The notes under the pieces: model-generated | The model's database searches: none | Told to the model about the DNA's origin: nothing | The model's input: only the letters and a program-made list of their open reading frames with translations | Part shown: one piece after another, positions 16,143 to 24,579 of the stretch | Layout of the letters: each line of letters starts with the position of its first letter | Position numbering within the stretch: the stretch's first letter is position 1 | Position numbers and translations under genes: made by a program | DNA from: Porphyromonadaceae bacterium UBA4262 | GTDB lineage: Bacteria; Bacteroidota; Bacteroidia; Bacteroidales; Muribaculaceae | NCBI GenBank assembly: GCA_002396085.1 | Contig: DGWI01000034.1 | Span: 34,483 to 98,482 of the forward strand | Direction of reading: 5' to 3' | Length of the DNA stretch: 64,000 nucleotides

Positions 16143-17141
16143 TTGAAGCCCTTACTCCTCGAGTCGGCGTTCCCGACACTGCACAACGACATGACCATTG
16201 CCGTGGCTCAAATCGAGTCAACAGGCCAGATGCCTGTCACCGAAGGTCTCGAACCGCCGGTAGTGCTCGACATGACCATGAGTTATGTCCTGTTCCTGGT
16301 CAAGGACCAGCGAACCACAGCCGCCATGCAAGCCATCGAGTATCTCGTCTATGCCGACGACAACGACCGGCTGCCGTTGCTCTACGCCTCATGGCTGTGG
16401 CTGGCTCGCATGACACTGATGATTGCCGATGGCCAACCCACCCTGGCGCTGAGCAGTGCCGAGAGTGCCTTGCAACAACTCACCGAGATCACCAGTAAGA
16501 AGGGGGAGGACTTCCAAGCGCAATTGGCCGGCATTCTCTACAATCTGGCCATGATACACCACACCACTGGCGACGGCAGCCGAGCAGCCAAAGAACTGAC
16601 CCGTGCACAGAAACTCTATGAGCGACTGGCCAGCCGCAATGACGCGCGCTTCTCGGCCATGCTGCTCTATGCGGTCGAAGCGTCGACCGACATCATCCAG
16701 TCGCGCACCAAGCAGATGAATGTGCTGGCACACTACCAGAGCACTACCGAACTCTACACCGCCATGCTGGAACAAGGAGGCGATGCCGGGCAGACCCGTG
16801 AAGCGCTCACCGCTCTGGTCGACTCGCTCAAGAACGAGGGAGACATCATGCTGCAGATGGGAAATGGCCGCAATGCCGTGAAATACTTCACCAAGGCATT
16901 GCGCTATCAGAAGAAACTGGGAGAACCACTGGGGCACAAAGATCTGGTTCTGTCCATCGGGCTGGCCAAGGGGCTGATGCGACTCATCAATCGACGCGCC
17001 GCTGCCGAGCAGTTGCTCACCTCGTTGCTGCCGCTGGCCCGACGCCTGCAGGCTCACAACGAGGTCATCGAAATCGAGAACCTGCTCCTGGGCAAGAACA
17101 AGACCAATAGCATCATGACCTTGCTCAAGGGCATCTTTTGA
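16143..17141 (+). CDS. TPR-like alpha-helical repeat protein
   Basis: A mostly alpha-helical, probably cytoplasmic protein of about 332 residues with several helix-turn-helix pairs resembling TPRs (AAMQAIEYLVYADDNDR, GDGSRAAKELTRAQKLYERL, GNGRNAVKYFTKALRYQKKLG). No signal peptide is present. The start is uncertain: TTG 16143 (MKPLLLESAFP) gives the longest form clear of the pfkB-like stop, and ATG 16191 is the first ATG; the frame itself continues upstream inside the pfkB-like gene. No function is assigned. Bacteroidales often carry similar proteins. Confidence 0.65.
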   Translation: MKPLLLESAFPTLHNDMTIAVAQIESTGQMPVTEGLEPPVVLDMTMSYVLFLVKDQRTTAAMQAIEYLVYADDNDRLPLLYASWLWLARMTLMIADGQPTLALSSAESALQQLTEITSKKGEDFQAQLAGILYNLAMIHHTTGDGSRAAKELTRAQKLYERLASRNDARFSAMLLYAVEASTDIIQSRTKQMNVLAHYQSTTELYTAMLEQGGDAGQTREALTALVDSLKNEGDIMLQMGNGRNAVKYFTKALRYQKKLGEPLGHKDLVLSIGLAKGLMRLINRRAAAEQLLTSLLPLARRLQAHNEVIEIENLLLGKNKTNSIMTLLKGIF

Positions 17142-17159
17142 GACTTGACCAACACACAA

Positions 17160-17198
17160 TCGCCCCCCTCTCCTGCATCAACGAGGAGAGGGGGGCGA
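17160..17198. terminator. Strong hairpin between convergent genes
   Basis: A perfect 15-bp GC-rich stem (17160-17174 with 17184-17198) closes a 9-nt loop. It lies between the convergent stops at 17141 and 17216 and can serve both strands, although no long T-run follows. Confidence 0.7.
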
Positions 17199-17215
17199 CT
17201 GCTTAGTGCAATCTG

Positions 17216-20074
17216 CTATTTACCCAGCATGATATTAATGGCGGTATTGACATCGGCGATGTCGACCATCAGGTCACCCTCGGTGACGTATGCACGGCTG
17301 CCGTAGTTGTCGGCACTGTCCTTGCCCAACATGATGTTGATGAGGATATTGACATCGGTGATGTCGACCACGCCATCGGCGTTGACATCGCCACGAGTGC
17401 CCAGCAGAGTCACACGCTCGATGTTGCTCTTGACCGAATGCGTGTCATCGACATAGACTGTCTCAACCTGATACTTGTAGGTGCCGCCTGCAATCAGATT
17501 GGTCACATCATAGTAGGTGTCGGTGATACCCTCAATGACCCGTGCCAACGAGTCACCCTGCTCGACAACAGCCAGCAGCGGGGCATCTTCCTTGACATTG
17601 ACATCGCCGGCATAGACCTTGATCGACGTGATTTGAGGATAGTTGCTGGCCTTGAAGGTCAGCGACTCGGTGGCATTGGCATCAAGCAGATAGGTGTAGC
17701 GGTTCACAATATTACCCATTGTCATAGTCTTGGTGTCCTGGCTGCCATTGGCTGTGACCTGCAGGGATGCCACACCGTAGGAGTTGATATTGTAGGATCG
17801 GCCTTCGACCACGACCGAAATCTTGTCAAACTTCTTGGCGATGTCATACTCACCTGTGGTGAGCGTGTCGCCCAGCAGGATGGCACCGTTGATGACATAG
17901 AATGGACTATTGGCATGCCAGCCCTGTGGCAAGTATTGGTCGGCTTCCTCGCCACCCAAATCCTTGTAGGTGGGAATAACGTGACCGTTCATCACTGCTG
18001 TGTAGCCACTGAAGTCGGCCTCTTGCAGCATCTCGGCGAGCGTGACAGGACGCACATAGTTGACATAGAGGTTGTAACTCTTGACATTCTCGGCAGGTGT
18101 ACCGTCGGTCCAGTGGGCACGGAATGATGTAGCCGTGACCGTCTCAGGGTCGACGGGCTGCATGACAGGAGTCTCTGCCACAATTTGACCTATGCCCGAA
18201 ACATTGACCATGATGGTGTCGACACCCGGGCAAGCCACCGTGATGCTGGCGCTGTACTCGCCCAACTCGGTGGGACTGAACGAAACCGTGACAGGCTGCA
18301 TCGACTTCACCTGGTCGGGAGTGAACTCGGTCTTGTTGATGGCAAACAAGCCCGTCTCGTCATTGAGCGTGAGCACTATGTTCTCGGGCAAAGACACGCC
18401 TTTAACCCAGAAGGTTGCAGACGTAGTATTGCCTATCTGAGCATTGAGCTTGACGCTACTGGGGGTCACCATGAGTTCGGGATCAGGTGCCTTGACATAC
18501 CACAACGACGCTGTTCCGTCGTCATTGAGCGTGATGTCGGTGACAGGCTTGTTGAGTGTGCCTGCACCACCTGTCGTCGAAGCCAGCGAGCCATTAGCAT
18601 ACATGTTCAATCGCATGGCAGGCTTGCTGGTAGGCGTGAAGTTGTGATTCTCCTCACCCCACAAGTCGGTTCTCTCGCTGCTGGAACTCTGCGTGTTGTC
18701 GGCAGGCATGAATGTCGCCAACTGGATGATGTTGTTGTTGGGTGTGTTGTCTTCCCAACGGCTAGGGATATAAGTGAAATGGGTGATGAGCACGCCCTCG
18801 TCGGCAATATACTCATCCCAGCCCTGCTTGCGGCGATTCTCAAGGATGAAGTACTCGTTTTCGTTCAGGTTGCTGGTAATCTTGATGGCCTGATCGCTCT
18901 CCAGGCTCTTGGCATTGAATACGGGCAGCGTGTAGTGCGTATTCTCAATGGGCTCGATATAGTCAATCCAGCTCATGAAGTTCTTCTCGTAGGCACTATA
19001 GCCGATGGGGGTGTCACCCGAGATGTCCCCGCCATTGTAGCAGCCGCTGTTCATCAGGCTCCAGCCGCCCATGCCGTAGCGTCCGCTGGCATAGGTCGTA
19101 CAGTAGAAGTCGGGCAGACCCAGGCAGTGCGAGAACTCGTGGCAGAAGACACCAATGCCATCAAGCGCGGTACCGTAGTCGCTCGCACCATAGGTTTCGT
19201 TGAACACGGCAAAGCGGTTAATGGTCACGCCGTTGCGGTATCGAGGACCTGAACCGTCGCCATAATATTCACCGGCATCAAGTTGCCACTGGCATGGCCA
19301 CACTGACTCACGCACACTGGATTGTGCCTCACCCACACCAGCATAGACCACGATGCACACGTCGGCCTCGCCATCGCCATCGTTGTCATAGAGGCTCCAG
19401 TCGATATCATCACCAGCCTTGTCGATGGCATCGCACACCATCAGGGCCACACCACAGTCATCGCCGTGCGAGTCGTTGCCCCCATAGGTGGCACGCGTGC
19501 TGGGCAGGTCATAGATGCCATAGATGTCAAACTGTGGAGTATATTTCCCGTTCGACTGATCGGTGAAGTATTGCAGCACACTCTTGGCGTCGGTCTTGTA
19601 GTGTGCCTCAAATTGCTCCTTGGTGTTGACCATCTGCTTATCGGTGTACTGCACCAGAATGATGGGCACGCGGGGGCTGCCCTGAGTGGGCACCTGCGTC
19701 TGACCCACCTTGCGTGGACGAGCCGCAGCACGGCGAGCCTTGGCGCGGGCTGGCTCGGTCATGGCCTGCTTCATCGAAGCCTTCTGAGCCTGGATGAAAC
19801 TGAGTTCGGCAGCACTGCGCGAGGTGGCATCATGCGCCATCACGCGCGACACGCCAGCAGTGGTCATGTAGTAGAAGTCACCGTTATCATCGTTCATGAC
19901 GGGCATCCCGTCCTGAGTGACATAATAGTGGAAAAACTCGTCACCCATCTGCTGGACGGTGATCTGCGAGCCATCGGTCTGGGTGAACGTACGGAAGCCG
20001 GGCTTGGCGGGAACGGCCACCATAGCGACCCACACAGCCAGCACGAGCATCATCGTTGCAATTGTCCTTTTCAT
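17216..20074 (-). CDS. Secreted M6-like metalloprotease with dockerin tail (paralogue A)
   Basis: A 952-residue exported zinc protease. It has a signal peptide (residues 1-20), a propeptide-like region with YYVTQDGMPVMNDDNGDFYY, a basic linker (RAKARRAAARPRKVGQ), and a catalytic domain containing HEFSHCLGLPD at about 312-322. This supplies the M6 zinc ligands (HExxHxxGxxD). Two beta-sandwich modules and a FN3-like segment (LRAHWTDGTPAENVKSYNLY type) follow, and the protein ends with duplicated dockerin-like loops (GDVNADGVVDITDVNILI). It is a tandem duplicate of the next upstream gene; the first 500 residues are nearly the same, while the region near 680-850 differs. Expected role: degradation of host or dietary protein at the cell surface. 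Confidence 0.88.
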   Translation of the reverse strand: MKRTIATMMLVLAVWVAMVAVPAKPGFRTFTQTDGSQITVQQMGDEFFHYYVTQDGMPVMNDDNGDFYYMTTAGVSRVMAHDATSRSAAELSFIQAQKASMKQAMTEPARAKARRAAARPRKVGQTQVPTQGSPRVPIILVQYTDKQMVNTKEQFEAHYKTDAKSVLQYFTDQSNGKYTPQFDIYGIYDLPSTRATYGGNDSHGDDCGVALMVCDAIDKAGDDIDWSLYDNDGDGEADVCIVVYAGVGEAQSSVRESVWPCQWQLDAGEYYGDGSGPRYRNGVTINRFAVFNETYGASDYGTALDGIGVFCHEFSHCLGLPDFYCTTYASGRYGMGGWSLMNSGCYNGGDISGDTPIGYSAYEKNFMSWIDYIEPIENTHYTLPVFNAKSLESDQAIKITSNLNENEYFILENRRKQGWDEYIADEGVLITHFTYIPSRWEDNTPNNNIIQLATFMPADNTQSSSSERTDLWGEENHNFTPTSKPAMRLNMYANGSLASTTGGAGTLNKPVTDITLNDDGTASLWYVKAPDPELMVTPSSVKLNAQIGNTTSATFWVKGVSLPENIVLTLNDETGLFAINKTEFTPDQVKSMQPVTVSFSPTELGEYSASITVACPGVDTIMVNVSGIGQIVAETPVMQPVDPETVTATSFRAHWTDGTPAENVKSYNLYVNYVRPVTLAEMLQEADFSGYTAVMNGHVIPTYKDLGGEEADQYLPQGWHANSPFYVINGAILLGDTLTTGEYDIAKKFDKISVVVEGRSYNINSYGVASLQVTANGSQDTKTMTMGNIVNRYTYLLDANATESLTFKASNYPQITSIKVYAGDVNVKEDAPLLAVVEQGDSLARVIEGITDTYYDVTNLIAGGTYKYQVETVYVDDTHSVKSNIERVTLLGTRGDVNADGVVDITDVNILINIMLGKDSADNYGSRAYVTEGDLMVDIADVNTAINIMLGK

Positions 20075-20116
20075 CTCAAAGATATGATTTGTTAATGATT
20101 AGTCCGAAAGATGTTG

Positions 20117-20124
20117 CAAAAGTA
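20117..20124 (-). promoter_or_regulatory. -7 box upstream of metalloprotease A
   Basis: The minus strand reads TACTTTTG within GTACTTTTGCAAC. The identical context appears upstream of paralogue B at 23192-23199, so promoter and gene were duplicated together. Confidence 0.5.
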
Positions 20125-20250
20125 CTGAAAAAACTACAAACTCAGGTAGCATGACTACCAAAAATAGAAATTACATGGAATTATACAAAAAAACAACTTC
20201 CCCTCCTGACAACCAGAAAGGGAAGTTGTGACATTGCGCAGGGCTCGATT

Positions 20251-23148
20251 TTACTTGCCCAGCATGAGGTTAATCGCCGCGTTAACGTCGGCGATGTCGA
20301 CCACCTGGTCGCCCTCGGTGACGTAGGCGCGACCATCATAGTTGTCGGCACTGTCCTTGCCCAGCATGATGTTGATGAGGATATTGACATCGGCGATGTC
20401 CACCTTGCCGTCATTATTCACGTCGCCACGCAGCCCGGCCGAGGGGTCAAACAGGGTAACGGTCTCAACATTGCTGGCATCGCTCTTGGTGTCGTTGACA
20501 TAGACAGCCTCGACCCAGTAGTTGAATGTGCCATAGCCCGACAGATCGGCAACGGTGTAGTTCAACTCGGTGATGCCCTCGATGACTCGATGCAGCGAGT
20601 CGCCCTGCTCAACAGCAGCCAACAGCGGTGCGTTGGCACTATCCTGACTGTACTCGCCGGCATAGACCTTGATCGAGTAGACCTGCACAGGCTTGCCACT
20701 GGCTGTGGTCATCGTGATGCTCGATGTGCTTGAAGCATTGCCTTCCAGCACTTGTACATACTGCTTTTGATCAGTTGTTACCGCCACATTGTTGCTCTTG
20801 ACCTCGGTGTTGCCATCCATCACCTTGACGGTGAGGTTAGTGCCCGATGTCTGTGCCTTTGCGTCAATGACCAGCGTCACCTTGCCGTTGTATGCGCTCA
20901 AGTCAAACTGCGGTGTTACCAACTTACCGGCCTCGTCGTTGCCGTCCCAACCACTCTGGCGGTCGCCAATCTGCATATAGCCCTGGTGGCTGTAGATGTG
21001 CTCGCCTGTCCAGCCCTCAAGACCATAGTTGCCCAGGCTTGACGCTATGTCAGTAAAGTCCGTCCAGTACCAGAAGGTCTCAGAGACATCCTGCCATGAT
21101 GCGAAACTCTTGTCAAAGAGCAGACTGTACTGGGGCTTGTAGTCGACATGCAGCGTGTAACTCTTGACATTCTCGGCAGGTGAGCCATCGGTCCAGTCGG
21201 CGCGGAACGAGTGAGGAGTGATGGCGGTGGCATCGGCAGGCTGCATCACGGGCAACTCCGACTCGATGAGACCTTGACCGGCAAGAGTGACCGTGAGGGT
21301 ATCCACACCCTCGCACACGATGTCGACCGTGGCATCATAGGCGATCATTGCCTGAGGCCTGAAGGTCACAGTGACCGGTGCGCCATTGGCCATTTCGGTA
21401 GCAGTGAGTGTAGCCTTGTCAAGGGCAAACACGCCGCTCTCATCGCTGAGTTGCAGCGTCACATCCTTGGGCATATCCTTGCCTTTGACGGTGAATGTCG
21501 CCGTCTGCTCGCTGCCCATGCCCGCCTTCATCGACAGATTCTCGGGTGTGACCGAGAACTGAAGTTTTGAGTACCAGAACGAAGCCGTTCCGTCGCTATT
21601 GAGCGTAATCTCGGTGACCGGCTTGTCGAGCGCGCCTGCACCACCTGTCGTCGATGCCAGCGAGCCATTGGCACGCATATTCAGCACCATGGCTGGCGTA
21701 CTGGTCGGCGTCAACTCGTGGTTGTTCTCGCCATAGAGGTCGTTGCCCTCGGAGTAATCACTGGCAGTATTGTCGGCAGGAATGATGGTTGCCAACTGCA
21801 TGACCTCGTTGTTGGGCGTGTTATCTTCCCAGCGGCTGGGCACATAGGTGAAGTGGGTGATGAGCACACCCTCATCGGCGATATACTGATCCCAGCCCTG
21901 CTTGCGGCGGTTCTCAAGGATGAAGTACTCGTTTTCGTTCAGGTTGCTGGTGATCTTGATGGCCTGATCGCTCTCCAGGCTCTTGGCGTTGAACACGGGC
22001 AGCGTGTAGTAGGTGTTAGCAACTGGCTCGATATAGTCAATCCAGCTCATGAAGTTCTTCTCGTAGGCACTATAGCCGATGGGGGTGTCGCCACTGACGG
22101 CACCGCCATTATAGCAGCCGCTGTTCATCAGGCTCCAGCCGCCCATGCCGTAGCGTCCGCTGGCATAGGTCGTGCAGTAGAAGTCGGGCAGACCCAGGCA
22201 GTGCGAGAACTCGTGGCAGAAGGTACCGATGCCATCCATCGTGGTGCCATAGTCGCTCGAGCCAACAGTCTCGTTGAACACAGCAAAGCGATTGATGGTC
22301 ACACCATTGCGCGTGCGGGGGCCGTCACCGTCGTTCCACGCCTGTCCCGACTCCAGATCCCACTGGCAGGGCCAGATGGTCGACTTGGCGGCACCCTGTG
22401 CCTCGCCCGGGCCAGCATAGACCACGATGCACACGTCGGCCTCGCCATCGCCATCGTTGTCATAGAGGCTCCAGTCGATCTCGTCGCCGGCCTTGTCGAT
22501 GGCATCGCACACCATCAGAGCCACACCCTTGTCGTTGCCTTGGCTGTCATTGGCGCCATAGGTGGCACGGTTGCTGGGCAGGTCGTAGATGCCGTAGATG
22601 TCATATTGCGGCGTGTACTTGCCGTTGGACTGGTCGGTGAAGTATTGCAGCACACTCTTGGCGTCGGTCTTGTAGTGAGCCTCAAATTGCTCCTTGGTGT
22701 TGGCCATCTGCTTGTCGGTGTACTGCACGAGCAGGATGGGCACGCGCGGACTGCCACTGGTGGGCACCTGCGTCTGCCCCACCTTGCGCGGACGAGCCGC
22801 AGCACGGCGAGCCTTGGCGCGGGCTGGCTCGGTCATAGCCTGCTTCATCGAAGCCTTCTGAGCCTGAATGAAACTGAGTTCGGCAGCACTGCGCGAGGTG
22901 GCATCATGCGCCATCACGCGCGACACGCCAGCACTGGTCATATAGTAGAAGTCACCGTTATCATCGTTCATGACAGGCATCCCGTCCTGGGTGACAAAAT
23001 AGTGAAAGAACTCATCACCCATCAGTTGGACGGTGATTTGCGATCCGTCGCGCTGGGTGTGGGTCACAAACCCAGGCTTGGCGGGAACGGCCATTGCTGC
23101 ACTCCACGTGCACAACAGGGCCATCGAGATTGAGAGTAATTTCTTCAT
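20251..23148 (-). CDS. Secreted M6-like metalloprotease with dockerin tail (paralogue B)
   Basis: A 965-residue exported zinc protease, a close tandem copy of the gene at 17216-20074. The start is ATG 23148 (MKKLLSISMALLCTWSAAMA, a signal peptide); a longer frame upstream has no signal. Order: signal peptide, propeptide-like region, basic linker, catalytic domain with HEFSHCLGLPD near residue 312, beta modules, a jelly-roll-like module (about residues 690-860, with GYMQIGDRQSGWDGNDEAG) not matched in paralogue A, and a dockerin-like duplicated loop region ending INLMLGK. It likely acts outside the cell on proteins. The variable module may confer substrate or surface binding. Confidence 0.88.
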   Translation of the reverse strand: MKKLLSISMALLCTWSAAMAVPAKPGFVTHTQRDGSQITVQLMGDEFFHYFVTQDGMPVMNDDNGDFYYMTSAGVSRVMAHDATSRSAAELSFIQAQKASMKQAMTEPARAKARRAAARPRKVGQTQVPTSGSPRVPILLVQYTDKQMANTKEQFEAHYKTDAKSVLQYFTDQSNGKYTPQYDIYGIYDLPSNRATYGANDSQGNDKGVALMVCDAIDKAGDEIDWSLYDNDGDGEADVCIVVYAGPGEAQGAAKSTIWPCQWDLESGQAWNDGDGPRTRNGVTINRFAVFNETVGSSDYGTTMDGIGTFCHEFSHCLGLPDFYCTTYASGRYGMGGWSLMNSGCYNGGAVSGDTPIGYSAYEKNFMSWIDYIEPVANTYYTLPVFNAKSLESDQAIKITSNLNENEYFILENRRKQGWDQYIADEGVLITHFTYVPSRWEDNTPNNEVMQLATIIPADNTASDYSEGNDLYGENNHELTPTSTPAMVLNMRANGSLASTTGGAGALDKPVTEITLNSDGTASFWYSKLQFSVTPENLSMKAGMGSEQTATFTVKGKDMPKDVTLQLSDESGVFALDKATLTATEMANGAPVTVTFRPQAMIAYDATVDIVCEGVDTLTVTLAGQGLIESELPVMQPADATAITPHSFRADWTDGSPAENVKSYTLHVDYKPQYSLLFDKSFASWQDVSETFWYWTDFTDIASSLGNYGLEGWTGEHIYSHQGYMQIGDRQSGWDGNDEAGKLVTPQFDLSAYNGKVTLVIDAKAQTSGTNLTVKVMDGNTEVKSNNVAVTTDQKQYVQVLEGNASSTSSITMTTASGKPVQVYSIKVYAGEYSQDSANAPLLAAVEQGDSLHRVIEGITELNYTVADLSGYGTFNYWVEAVYVNDTKSDASNVETVTLFDPSAGLRGDVNNDGKVDIADVNILINIMLGKDSADNYDGRAYVTEGDQVVDIADVNAAINLMLGK

Positions 23149-23191
23149 AGAGTTATCATATAATAGATTGGTTATACTGAAACACAAGTTG

Positions 23192-23199
23192 CAAAAGTA
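23192..23199 (-). promoter_or_regulatory. -7 box upstream of metalloprotease B
   Basis: TACTTTTG on the minus strand, about 44 bases before the ATG at 23148, in the same context as the copy at 20117-20124. The rest of the roughly 390-base divergent spacer is AT-rich and shows no gene. Confidence 0.5.
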
Positions 23200-23504
23200 C
23201 ATATTTTATATCTGAAACCGCACATTCGGCCCCACAAATAGTCGCTTTTTATGATTTTTTGATAATCCACCCAACAAAAAAACAAGCAAAATCAAGGAGG
23301 ATATACAACGCATCTCACCCCAAAAAATGCCAACAATGCGTGATAACAAATCAGTTATTTTGTTAAAAAGTGTAATTTTTGTCATTTTTTGATTTCAAAA
23401 TTTAAACATTGCCTGGTGCCGTAAACGCTTTACTGGGGGGACTTAAGGCACGATTGTGCATAACAAATGCTAAAAGATGCAAATGTTTAAAGGTGTTTCA
23501 CAAG

Positions 23505-23536
23505 TTTGCACGCTAGGCTGATAATCAGTATCTTTG
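23505..23536 (+). promoter_or_regulatory. Complete -33/-7 promoter for the NlpC/P60 gene
   Basis: TTTG (23505-23508), a 20-base spacer and TATCTTTG (23529-23536) fit the Bacteroidetes sigma-70-type consensus exactly. The -7 box ends only 4 bases before the ATG, so the mRNA should be leaderless or nearly so. Confidence 0.75.
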
Positions 23537-23540
23537 TAGC

Positions 23541-24116
23541 ATGAAAGTTAAACAAAGCATTACAAACCGCCTCAAGGCAACCCGATCGACATTAATTTTC
23601 TCCTTATTAATAGTGGCCTCCTGCATCGGCTTCAACGCCAACGCCCAGGAGTTGGTCGCACGCAAGCACGGTACGGTCATGGAACAGATGGAGCAGTCGT
23701 CACTGCGCCAGAATCAGCGTAGCGTCATCAGCGAGTTGCTGAGTTACGCCTTCAAGTTCCGTGGCGTGCCCTATCGTCATGGTGCCATGTCGCCCCGCGC
23801 CTTCGACTGCTCGGGCTTCACCAGTTATGTGTTCAAGCAGTTCGGCATCACCCTTGACCGCCGCAGCAGCGCCCAGATTCATGACGGCCGCCGCATCTCG
23901 CGCAAGGACTTGCAGCCCGGCGACCTCGTGTTCTTCAACGGTCGCGCCATTGGCAGCCGCATCGGCCACGTGGGCATCGTCACCGAGGTAGACAAGAATG
24001 GCCAAGGTGGATTCAAGTTTATCCACGCCGCAGTGCACAGCGGCATCACCGAGAGCCACTCCAGCGAGAAGTACTACAGCCCCCGCTACATGGGTGCCTG
24101 CCGCGTGATTGAGTAA
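23541..24116 (+). CDS. NlpC/P60 (C40) peptidoglycan hydrolase
   Basis: A 191-residue exported cysteine peptidase. The signal peptide (LIFSLLIVASCIGFNANA) is followed by the NlpC/P60 domain. The catalytic Cys is in FDCSGFTSYVF, the His in RIGHVGIVTEV, and the third polar residue in KFIHAAVHSG. It should cut peptide stems of peptidoglycan in the periplasm. Length is normal for single-domain members. A full promoter lies immediately upstream and a terminator immediately downstream, so the gene is monocistronic. Confidence 0.92.
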   Translation: MKVKQSITNRLKATRSTLIFSLLIVASCIGFNANAQELVARKHGTVMEQMEQSSLRQNQRSVISELLSYAFKFRGVPYRHGAMSPRAFDCSGFTSYVFKQFGITLDRRSSAQIHDGRRISRKDLQPGDLVFFNGRAIGSRIGHVGIVTEVDKNGQGGFKFIHAAVHSGITESHSSEKYYSPRYMGACRVIE

Positions 24117-24138
24117 CCTCAACCCACACACACAAAAC

Positions 24139-24169
24139 AAATCCCTGCCGCACATCGCAGCAGGGATTT
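24139..24169 (+). terminator. Intrinsic terminator of the NlpC/P60 gene
   Basis: A perfect 10-bp stem (24139-24148 with 24160-24169) followed by GCTTTTG, 22 bases after the stop. Confidence 0.8.
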
Positions 24170-24209
24170 GCTTTTGTCTCCCACAACGCTGAGCCCAATC
24201 GGCATGAGA

Positions 24210-24381
24210 TCCCAAAATCAGCGAAATCAACAAAAATGTAGGAATCATATTCGTTTCGAGCAAATAACTCGACAATATAACTCTTACCCACACGGCGTGC
24301 TCCCTCAATGAGTAGTGCAGTGCTACCTTGCCGCTCTTGTTTCCATTTGAGCATTTGCTGATATATCTTACGCCTCATCAT
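24210..24381 (-). pseudogene. Truncated AAA-type (DUF4143 family) ATPase relic
   Basis: The minus strand encodes MRRKIYQQMLKWKQERQ, a Walker A LLIEGARRVGKSYIVE, and NEYDSYIFVDFA. This is the N-terminus of the large Bacteroidetes ATPase family with AAA_14 and DUF4143 domains (usually about 400 residues). Only about 57 residues remain; the frame then runs into unrelated sequence near the NlpC/P60 terminator. The body and C-terminal domain are missing, so it is a decayed remnant. Confidence 0.8.
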
Positions 24382-24488
24382 ACGCTTTCATAATATACTG
24401 CCTTACAGCGATTTTCTCTATTATCAATTAGAAATCCGCACCTTTTCAAGAGTTAAGATCGAAACATTTTATTTTTGACTCGCTTCTG

Positions 24489-24556
24489 CTGCCACGAAAG
24501 CATAAAAACATCGTTTCGTGGCAGAAATTTAGGTCAAAAATCTGCCACGAAACGAT
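24489..24556. repeat. Triple CTGCCACGAAA repeat forming a hairpin
   Basis: CTGCCACGAAA occurs at 24489-24499. A perfect 16-bp inverted repeat of its extended form lies at 24510-24525 and 24541-24556 (15-base loop). On the minus strand the hairpin is 23 bases downstream of the transporter stop and is followed by GTTTTT, so it may act as its terminator. Confidence 0.65.
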
Positions 24557-24579
24557 TGTACTAGCAGCACGAAGCCTCG

